Source of the DNA: Alopecurus myosuroides
Lineage: Eukaryota > Streptophyta > Magnoliopsida > Poales > Poaceae
Direction: 5' to 3'
Assembly: GCA_028641055.1 (NCBI GenBank)
Contig: CM054062.1
Coordinates: 140,844,682-140,908,681 of the forward strand
Length of the DNA: 64,000 bases
Shown here: in pieces, positions 57,201 to 64,000 of the stretch
Layout of the letters: every line of letters starts with the position of its first letter
Numbering within the stretch: position 1 is the stretch's first letter
Position numbers and translations under genes: made by a program
Notes under the pieces: model-generated
What the model was told of the DNA's origin: nothing
Databases searched by the model: none
The model's input: the letters and a program-made list of their open reading frames with translations, nothing else

Positions 57201-57781
57201 AAAGAGCAAATGGCATGGTACTGGCAGGCATAAAGCCAAGGCTGATGGAGCCACTGCTGAAAACACCTGGGTGTTGGTTAGACGAGTTGCCAGCGGTGTT
57301 GTGGAGTCTAAGGACTACCCCTAACCGGTCAACCGGCTACACGCCATTCTTCTTGGTATACGGGGCTGAGGCCGTGTTGCCAATAGACTTAGAGCATGAC
57401 TCCCCCCGAGTAACCCTCTACACTGAGGTGGAGGCGAGAGAAGCTCGAGAAGACGACGTTGACCTGCTTGAAGAAGCAAGAGAGCTGACTCTGTCACGTT
57501 CGGCTATCTACCAGCAAAACCTGCGGCGCTATCATAGCCGAAAGGTGAACCCAAGGGTTTTCCGAGAAGGAGACATGGTCCTTAGGCTTGTGCAGCGCAC
57601 ATCCGGGATGCACAAGTTGTCTCCTCCATGGGAAGGGCCTTTCATTGTGAGCAAAGCGCTGCACAACGACGCTTACTATCTTGTAGATGTGCGCCCACCA
57701 CAGGCGAACAGGGCAGATAAATCCGGAGAGGAAACCAAGCGCCCTTGGAATGTAGCTCTACTTCGTCGTTTTCATTCGTGA
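54293..57781 (+). CDS. Pol of G5: RT, RNase H, second RNase H, integrase
   Basis: From 54293 the frame is open to TGA 57779-57781. RT: CVDYTDLNKACPKDPFPLPR and the catalytic VYVDDIVIK (54887-54913). RNase H 1 follows, with VYYLSEVLSSSKQNYPHYQK. A second, archaeal-type RNase H begins near 55745 with MHFDGSKVKEGLGAG, then GDSDLVV and NEAADELSKLG; dual RNase H is a known Tat trait. A repeat-rich linker lies at 56265-56386. Integrase: GECGHHASSRALV and KCTGCQMF (zinc), then Asp in WCLDMVGPF, Asp in IITDNGTNF, Glu in ASNGQVERANG. It ends RPWNVALLRRFHS. All catalytic residues are present. Confidence 0.93.
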   Translation, partial: ESELIHFLRENRDVFAWSNEDLPGVPRELVEHSLHVRPDAKPVKQAMRRFGDERRKAIGDQITKLPISNFIIEVLHPDWLANPVMVEKKKEDPKAATAWRMCVDYTDLNKACPKDPFPLPRIDQVIDSTAGCELLSFIDAYSGFHQIALNPADQIKTAFITPYGAYCYRVMCFGLRNAGATYQRCMQKCLHDQLGKNVQVYVDDIVIKTNKTHTLLADLEETFANLRKYKMKLNPSKCTFSVPAGKLLGFLVSSRGIEANPSKIKAIESMSLPRSLKDVQKFTGCLASLSRFLGRMGEKALHLYQLMKKSDKFVWTPQADVAFNELKAMLASAPILASPLPKEPMLLYIAATNRVVSVVIVVEREEEGKSVQRPVYYLSEVLSSSKQNYPHYQKMTYGVYLGARKLKHYFQEHPITVVSSAPISDIMGNKEASGRVAKWAIELAAYAPAYTRREAIKSQILAEFLVDWAEVQYEPPAPVSNYWKMHFDGSKVKEGLGAGVVLTSPKRDQLKYVLQIHFKASNNVAEYEAVVHGLRVAKEVGVQRIICYGDSDLVVQQVSGTWDALDANMASYRFLVQSMTGFFEGCEFQHIHRAENEAADELSKLGSSRQSIPAGIALEHLRKPSIKPSPNSESIFVPSLPSEESDPMEVDWESATGNPGTAVLYSGTVTPYPGTAIPYPGTATPYSGTAVLNPGTIAFIEEVLANRSGLQRSAPTPKEQPEVPVPMEVDEPVFPARETPSWAMPILSFLRDGTLPEDEVTARQIQRRSKGYTIVRDVLHKRSATGVLQRCVDPAEGEEILVEIHKGECGHHASSRALVQKAFRHGFYWLTALQQAEDIVRKCTGCQMFASKIHMPASELKTIPITWPFAVWCLDMVGPFQPARGNMTHILVMVDKFTKWIEVKPIRRCDGATAVKFVKDVILRYGYPHSIITDNGTNFAEGAMVRFCRDKHIRLDVASVAHPASNGQVERANGMVLAGIKPRLMEPLLKTPGCWLDELPAVLWSLRTTPNRSTGYTPFFLVYGAEAVLPIDLEHDSPRVTLYTEVEAREAREDDVDLLEEARELTLSRSAIYQQNLRRYHSRKVNPRVFREGDMVLRLVQRTSGMHKLSPPWEGPFIVSKALHNDAYYLVDVRPPQANRADKSGEETKRPWNVALLRRFHS
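56265..56386 (+). repeat. 24-bp tandem repeat coding 8-residue units in pol
   Basis: Six units around CCGGGGACTGCCATTCCTTA encode TxPYPGTA-type repeats (NPGTAVLY, SGTVTPY, PGTAIPY, PGTATPY, SGTAVLN). They form a flexible linker between the second RNase H and integrase. Confidence 0.9.
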
Positions 57782-57948
57782 GCAAAGATGTGTATGTACC
57801 CTCTTATCCGAGTTGAAATTCTACTCTGCAATCTGAAATTGATCTCGGGGACTGCCCTCGTCCAAAATTGCTCTAAGTGTTTTTACTCGGCTTTACCTTT
57901 TGCCTACTCGGTTGCTCTACTTCAAAATTCAAAGGTACATTGAGTACT
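56836..57948 (+). repeat. Integrase-end tandem repeat, unit 1 of 3 (1113 bp)
   Basis: Starts GTTCGCAAGTAAGATTCAC and ends CATTGAGTACT. This unit is part of the uninterrupted pol frame. Confidence 0.97.
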
Positions 57949-59061
57949 GTTCGCAAGTAAGATTCACATGCCTGCTTCCGAGTTGAAAACAATTCCTATC
58001 ACCTGGCCATTTGCTGTTTGGTGTTTGGACATGGTTGGGCCTTTCCAGCCGGCTAGAGGCAACATGACTCACATCCTGGTCATGGTGGACAAGTTCACCA
58101 AGTGGACTGAAGTGAAACCTATTCGGAGGTGTGATGGGGCCACGGCTGTGAAATTCGTGAAGGATGTGATCCTGAGATATGGCTACCCGCACAGTATCAT
58201 CACCGACAACGGCACGAACTTTGCTGAGGGAGCAATGGTGCGTTTCTGCAGAGATAAGCATATCCGACTGGACGTTGCGTCAGTCGCGCATCCTGCTTCC
58301 AATGGGCAAGTTGAAAGAGCAAATGGCATGGTACTGGCAGGCATAAAGCCAAGGCTGATGGAGCCACTGCTGAAAACACCTGGGTGTTGGTTAGACGAGT
58401 TGCCAACGGTGTTGTGGAGTCTAAGGACTACCCCTAACCGGTCAACCGGCTACACGCCATTCTTCTTGGTATACGGGGCTGAGGCCGTGTTGCCAATAGA
58501 CTTAGAGCATGAATCCCCCCGAGTAACCCTCTACACTGAGGTGGAGGCGAGAGAAGCTCGAGAAGACGACGTTGACCTGCTTGAAGAAGCAAGAGAGCTG
58601 ACTCTGGCACGTTCGGCTATCTACCAGCAAAACCTGCGGCGCTATCATAGCCGAAAGGTGAACCCAAGGGTTTTCCGAGAAGGAGACATGGTCCTTAGGC
58701 TTGTGCAGCGCACATCCGGGATGCACAAGTTGTCTCCTCCATGGGAAGGGCCTTTCATTGTGAGCAAAGCGCTGCACAACGACGCTTACTATCTTGTAGA
58801 TGTGCGCCCACCACAGGCGAACAGGGCAGATAAATCCGGAGAGGAAACCAAGCGCCCTTGGAATGTAGCTCTACTTCGTCGTTTTCATTCGTGAGCAAAG
58901 ATGTGTATGTACCCTCTTATCCGAGTTGAAATTCTACTCTGCAATCTGAAATTGATCTCGGGGACTGCCCTCGTCCAAAATTGCTCTAAGTGTTTTTACT
59001 CGGCTTTACCTTTTGCCTACTCGGTTGCTCTACTTCAAAATTCAAAGGTACATTGAGTACT
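57949..59061 (+). repeat. Integrase-end tandem repeat, unit 2 of 3
   Basis: Same length as unit 1 with a handful of substitutions (for example Ile to Thr in the FTKW block, Ser to Ala near 58605). Contains frame 57968-58894 (308 codons) with all three DDE residues but no zinc domain and no upstream polyprotein. Confidence 0.97.
57968..58894 (+). pseudogene. Partial integrase, duplicate 2
   Basis: 308 codons from MPASELKTIPITWPF to the pol C-terminus. The catalytic Asp, Asp and Glu are kept (LDMVGPF, TDNGTNF, NGQVERANG). The HHCC region is left behind in unit 1. It has no promoter or fusion partner in view, so it should not be made unless RNA is reinitiated. It is a by-product of tandem duplication. 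Confidence 0.85.
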
Positions 59062-60174
59062 GTTCGCAAGTAAGATTCACATGCCTGCTTCCGAGTTGAA
59101 AACAATTCCTATCACCTGGCCATTTGCTGTTTGGTGTTTGGACATGGTTGGGCCTTTCCAGCCGGCTAGAGGCAACATGACTCACATCCTGGTCATGGTG
59201 GACAAGTTCACCAAGTGGATTGAAGTGAAACCTATTCGGAGGTGTGATGGGGCCACGGCTGTGAAATTCGTGAAGGATGTGATCCTGAGATATGGCTACC
59301 CGCACAGTATCATCACCGACAACGACACGAACTTTCCTGAGGGAGCAATGGTGCGTTTCTGCAGAGATAAGCATATCCGACTGGACGTTGCGTCAGTCGC
59401 GCATCCTGCTTCCAATGGGCAAGTTGAAAGAGCAAATGGCATGGTACTGGCAGGCATAAAGCCAAGGCTGATGGAGCCACTGCTGAAAACACCTGGGTGT
59501 TGGTTAGACGAGTTGCCAGCGGTGTTGTGGAGTCTAAGGACTACCCCTAACCGGTCAACCGGCTACACGCCATTCTTCTTGGTATACGGGGCTGAGGCCG
59601 TGTTGCCAATAGACTTAGAGCATGACTCCCCCCGAGTAACCCTCTACACTGAGGTGGAGGCGAGAGAAGCTCGAGAAGACGACGTTGACCTGCTTGAAGA
59701 AGCAAGAGAGCTGACTCTGTCACGTTCGGCTATCTACCAGCAAAACCTGCGGCGCTATCATAGCCGAAAGGTGAACCCAAGGGTTTTCCGAGAAGGAGAC
59801 ATGGTCCTTAGGCTTGTGCAGCGCACAGCCGGGATGCACAAGTTGTCTCCTCCATGGGAAGGGCCTTTCATTGTGAGCAAAGCGCTGCACAACGACGCTT
59901 ACTATCTTGTAGATGTGCGCCCACCACAGGCGAACAGGGCAGATAAATCCGGAGAGGAAACCAAGCGCCCTTGGAATGTAGCTCTACTTCGTCGTTTTCA
60001 TTCGTGAGCAAAGATGTGTATGTACCCTCTTATCCGAGTTGAAATTCTACTCTGCAATCTGAAATTGATCTCGGGGACTGCCCTCGTCCAAAATTGCTCT
60101 AAGTGTTTTTACTCGGCTTTACCTTTTGCCTACTCGGTTGCTCTACTTCAAAATTCAAAGGTACATTGAGTACT
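59062..60174 (+). repeat. Integrase-end tandem repeat, unit 3 of 3
   Basis: Same 1113-bp length. After it the original downstream sequence resumes at GTGTTTAAACC. Units 1 and 3 share some variants that unit 2 lacks, for example the FTKWIEV block and GACTCCCCCC near 57397. Confidence 0.97.
59081..60007 (+). pseudogene. Partial integrase, duplicate 3
   Basis: 308 codons as in duplicate 2, but the second catalytic block reads TDNDTNFPEG in place of TDNGTNFAEG. The Gly and Ala changes next to the catalytic Asp suggest relaxed selection on the extra copies. Otherwise near identical to unit 1. Confidence 0.85.
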
Positions 60175-60682
60175 GTGTTTAAACCTACATGCCAACTCTT
60201 CGACTTTGCTGCTGTCCGAAACCCGGCTTCATGGCAAGCAAGAGAACAAGCAAAAGGTCCATGAGCACAAGAAAAATTACTAAGGAAAAGAAGAGTGCAG
60301 GAACCGAGTAGGGTGTTTTTGTTATTGTTCTGTGAATTGTCTTTTCGGCTAAGTGGTGGGCTGCGTTACTATGGTTGTTTCTAAGCGGCTAAGTATTTGC
60401 AGCTCTACTCTTTAACTCTTGTGACTCGAATACCAAAAAAGCAACAAGTTGCGGGTAGAGCTGAGACGAAAAGGGAGAGTGAATAAGAAATGCAACTCGG
60501 GGACTCGCATGATAACGCAACTCGGCATCCAGCCCAGGTTGAACAAATTGATTAAGTTGGAAATAACAAGAGTGGGAATAAAATTGAGTAGCAACGGAAT
60601 AAAATAGTCTGATACATCTGCTCCCGGCATCCCGGGGATCTGATAAGTGTTTGAGTAAGAAATTTGCAGGGTGAAATCAAAT
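60175..60682. other. Spacer between pol and the antisense gene of G5
   Basis: No gene seen. Both convergent genes must end their transcripts here. Confidence 0.5.
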
Positions 60683-63600
60683 TCAGGTTGATGGGGCGTT
60701 CTCGGTGCTCGCCTGGGTTGCTTCGCCTTCCTCAGTGGCCTTGGTGGTGTCCGCCTCTGCGCTGGCATCAGCAGTCTTCGCTTGCTCGGCGTCAGGCTCG
60801 GTGGCAAGCTGCTCAGAGGTAGCAGTGGCCACCGAGATGGGTGTTGTCGCGGAAGCAGAGCCGGTCTCGGGGGCGTGGGTGCGCACCGTGTCGTCGAGTG
60901 CGGCTCCTGAGGAGGTGCCGAACTCGAGGGCAGCTGTGTCGATCTCCTCGACCTCTTCATCGCTGCTCGCGATGACCGCGGCCTTCCCTTTGCCCTGAGG
61001 CGAATCGAAGAAGCCCAGCTCGGGATCCGTCTCTTCATCCTCCTCCTCGTCCTCCTCCATCGCGGTGTCGGGCTCAGGGAGGCCGTCGATGAAGGTGGCC
61101 GTATCCGCGCACTCCGCAACCTCATACGCAATCAGTTGGCGCGTGGTCACGCAGCTGGGATCCATCTCCCACTTGGAATTGGCGCGCTTCCCGCGGATGA
61201 CCTGCATGTTCAGATTCTCGTACCAGGAGGCGACGCAGAGCAGCATCAGATCAGCGCCTGCCCGAGCTCCCGAGGCGCGCCACTTCTTCAATTCGGCCTT
61301 CACATTGCGCAGCTTCAGAGCAAGGCCATCGATGGTTGTCGGCGCGGAATCTTCAGGCCAGAATAGCTTGTGAAGCTCGAAGCCGACGCGCACCAGGTCG
61401 GTGCCCACGCCGGCTAGGCGTTCGAAATGCCCTCGCATCACCAGCAGGCTGTCCTCGATGTCGGCTCTGGTGTCCGCAGCCTCGCCCTTCTCAACACGAG
61501 CTGCTTGGGCCTTGGCCAAAGCAGGGGCGCAAGCGGACACGATGTCAGGAAAGATTTCTGCAAGAAGCAAGCGACAAGTTCAGTAACAGAATCAGAGAAG
61601 AGGTATGACCGAGAAGAAGAGATGCAGAAAGGAAAGAACTTACTATTCAGCTCGTGGCGCAGCTGCTGCAGCTGGGTCTTCCATGTTTCTTCATTGGACA
61701 CGTGCTTCTCCTCGAGCAAGCGGAGTCCATCCAGCTGAGAAAAGGGCCCAGCATTGGCTTTTTTCAGTACCTCGCACTCCTTCTCGAGGGTTTTCATCTT
61801 GGCATTAAAGGTTGTCTCGGCTTTTGCCTTCTCGGCGATGGCTCTGTCCCTCTCGTCGCCAAGCTTGACAGCATCCTGGAGTGCCTTCTGCAGCTCGAGT
61901 TGCAGCGTCTCCATCTCGGTAGTGTGTGCACTCTGCAGAGCTGCAGATTGGCTTACTAGTCGCACCTCCACCTCTGCAGGTTTGAGGCAATCCTGATGCT
62001 CGACAACAAACTTCTTATGATCTTCTGAAAAGAGCAAAGCACGGTTAGCAGAGAAGCAAAGGAAACAGACACAAGGGAAAACCGAGTAGATGGAAGTTTA
62101 CCTTCTAGTTTCTTGATGGTGGTCTCGGCATTCGCAACAAAGGCACGGCAGTTCGAGTGCTCGTCAGCCAGGGCCTTCAGTTTCCCTGCAGAGTAGAGAT
62201 GGTTAACGCAAAAAGCAATAGCAGGCGTAAACAAAAAACGCAAGAACCGCGTAAGCGAGAAGCGTACCTTCCACCTCGGACAGCCTCATGGTACTGTTCA
62301 TAACTTCCTTGTAGGCTTCCTCGGCGCTCACCTTCTCCTTCTCAAGGGCGGCAATACGCCTCTTGGCAATGGCGTGGTTCCAGAGAAGTCGGCGGTGCAA
62401 GTCGGTCCGCTTCAGTACACTATTCTGAGAAGCAAAAGAAACAAGTGTCAGGCAAAGTATTTGAGATTCCACCCGAGAAGGCGGCTACTCGGAAGAGTAT
62501 CCGCCTACTCGGCCAGAATCTCGGGGACTGGGTGATGGATAAGGATAAGAGGAAGAGAAGAAAAGAAGCAGAGATGCAACTCGGAAAAGATAAGTTGAGG
62601 CTTACCGCGTAAGACTGCTCGAGATCTTCTGCATTCTTGCGGTGCACGAACATCTTGGCAGCTAGAGTAGCAGAAGTGGTCGAGACGGTCATGGGTTTGC
62701 AACCCAAGTCCACCTTGTTCCAGTCCTGGCGCATGTGGTCGATGTCGCCCAGATCGATGCTGTTCCAGTTGGGGTTGCCGAGAATCTTGCTGTCCCATTT
62801 GGCATCAATGAAGCCGATGAGGTTGAGTACCTGCTCAAGGCTCTGGGATGATATCGCCTGGTCTTGAGCTCCCCGAGAAGCAATGGAGGCGGATCTGTCC
62901 TGGTTTGGGGCCGAGGGCCCGGAGTCCACCGCCAAGGCTTTCCTTCCTCTTGTGAGAGCAATCTTCCGGTCCTCGACGGAAAGGCCAATTTGGCGCTGTT
63001 GGCTGACCTTCACCATATAATCCGGGTAGAGGGGCTGATCAGCTACGGTAGCGGCGGCTGGAACCGCACTGGGATTGCGGATAACCAGCTGCCTGGACTG
63101 GCCAGCTGGTGTCGGCGGCGGCTTGTCGGCAGCTTTCTTCTTGGCCTTCTCTTTCTGAGCGGTTGGCTTCTCGACCTTCTGCGTCTCGGTTTCCTTCTTC
63201 TCGGCTGCCCTCTTCTCGACTGCCTCCTTCAGAGCATCTAGGGCTTGTTTCCTAGTTACTCGCCCGGCAGGAGGGCTGGCTGCGCCCTTGGTCTGTGGCA
63301 CCAAGGAGGAATCTGGCTGTGCAGAGCCTTGATCAACGGGTGGCACCACGGACCCACCACTTTGTGCAGCATCTGGTTGCGCGCTACCCTGTGCAGCGCC
63401 TGGTTGCGCACTGCTCAGGGGATACTCCTCAGTCATGGCTGCATCTTCTACCCGCTGCTCGGCAGCGGGATCCTCTTGTCCGGCAGCATCTGTGGCTGGC
63501 TGCTCAGGTTCGGCTTCTTGCCGCTCGACGGCGGCGTCATCATCGTGCATCTCCTGGTCACGGTCTTGGTTCCCCTCGGCGGTGTCGGCCGGAGGGGAAG

Positions 63601-64000
63601 GTGGCCTCTCTTGATGAGCAGTGCCCTGCGCCTCCTGTTCGGCGCGGGATTGCTGCTCTGTGTCAGTGGTTTGGGCATCAGTGCCCTGTAGTGGTGCATT
63701 GGCGGCATTGTTCTCGTCGCCATCGAGGTCGATTAGCTTGTCGACATCGATGGCAGTCTTCTTCTGAGTTTCGCTGGATGCAAGAGCGGCATCCGCGTTC
63801 AAGGGGGCTCTGAAAAGGAAATTGGAATCAAAGATAAGAAAAGGGCGGAGGAAAACAAGAGAAAACAGTGAAGGAAAAGGATTGGGAGTCAACCGAGAAG
63901 AACAAAGCGAACTGAAACATGCAACCGAGAAGAAACTTACGCGGTGGTAGAGGAAATTGTTCGCCTCGTTCTCTTCACGACCGCTTTCTTAGTCGCCTTC
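60683..64000 (-). CDS. Spliced antisense gene of G5, at least six exons (5' end outside window)
   Basis: Minus-strand exons: 64000-63941 (partial), 63809-62606, 62424-62268, 62185-62102, 62024-61644, 61557-60683. All introns are GT...AG (donors GTAAGT, GTAAGC, GTACGC, GTAAAC, GTAAGT; acceptors TTTTCAG, TTCTCAG, TCTGCAG, TTTTCAG, CTTGCAG), 79-181 bp long, and every phase fits. The frame is therefore open through about 900 codons. Exon 2 encodes an acidic, Gln/Ala/Pro-rich region, a basic Lys/Glu segment, then DAKWDSKILGNPNWNS. Exons 3-5 are mostly coiled coil. Exon 6 starts KIFPDIVSACAPALAKAQA, contains GADLMLLCVASWYENLN and ends in an acidic, Ala/Thr-rich tail. Related antisense proteins are known from Tat elements (putative gypsy-type transposon family). 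Their function is unknown; the family N-terminal domain would lie outside the window. Confidence 0.75.

Larger units (their letters stand above)
51432..64000 (+). mobile_element. Ty3/gypsy Tat-lineage retrotransposon G5 with antisense gene, 5' LTR lost and 3' end outside window
   Basis: A plus-strand gag-protease and pol with two RNase H domains are followed by a minus-strand spliced gene, the hallmark layout of Tat elements. The upstream LTR and primer site are replaced by the G3 LTR at 51431, and the right end is beyond 64000. Coding regions show a single in-frame stop (TAG 54290-54292) across 6.1 kb, so the copy is young. Internal tandem duplication of the integrase end adds 2,226 bp. Confidence 0.92.

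Overview
The window is plant nuclear DNA, most likely from a grass of the wheat/barley/oat/ryegrass group. It is almost entirely transposable elements, several nested in one another. The evidence is: LTR retrotransposons of the Ty3/gypsy Tat and Tekay/Del (chromodomain) types, tRNA-iMet primer sites, 5-bp target duplications, a grass-type LTR starting TGATACGTCTCCAACG, and an insertion of plastid DNA. No intact host gene is recognised. Family names come from motifs and memory, not from a search.

Layout. 1-7141: a decayed Tat-type gypsy element, G1, read on the minus strand (LTR at 6649-7141, gag, protease, part of RT, integrase). A separate spliced gene on the opposite strand converges on the end of its pol. 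7142-11761: old intergenic DNA with a minisatellite and exon-like remnants on the minus strand. 11787-14948: a scrambled mosaic of plastid fragments (trnG, trnfM, rrn16, clpP, trnS, psaA, rpl2, rps12, rrn23, atpE, atpB) between two perfect 25-bp direct repeats. 15613-22248: a complete minus-strand LTR element, G2, with TSD CTTAA, no pol, and one long His/Asp-rich and Cys-rich gag-like frame. 22254-29447: more intergenic DNA, a TIR element holding a 42-bp tandem array, two LTR-like pieces in opposite orientation, and a truncated LTR.

29448-51671: a rearranged locus. A 4.8-kb LTR (element G3, minus strand, iMet primer site) together with 240 bp of the downstream Tat element occurs twice in tandem. 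The second copy was later hit by a 501-bp LTR-plus-primer-site piece (35035-35535) and by a complete 11.3-kb chromodomain gypsy element, G4 (36545-47889, TSD CTTAT).

51432-64000: a young Tat-type element, G5, on the plus strand. It carries gag-protease, one in-frame UAG, RT, two RNase H domains and integrase. A 1113-bp segment spanning most of integrase and the 3' untranslated part is present three times in tandem. After it, on the minus strand, lies an antisense gene of at least six exons whose reading frame stays open across five GT-AG introns. Because the introns are antisense to the genomic RNA, reverse transcription would not remove them.

Relative order of events, inferred: G1, the plastid insertion and the G2 target are old; G3 entered the locus that holds G5; the G3-LTR/G5 segment was duplicated; G4 and the LTR fragment then entered the second copy.
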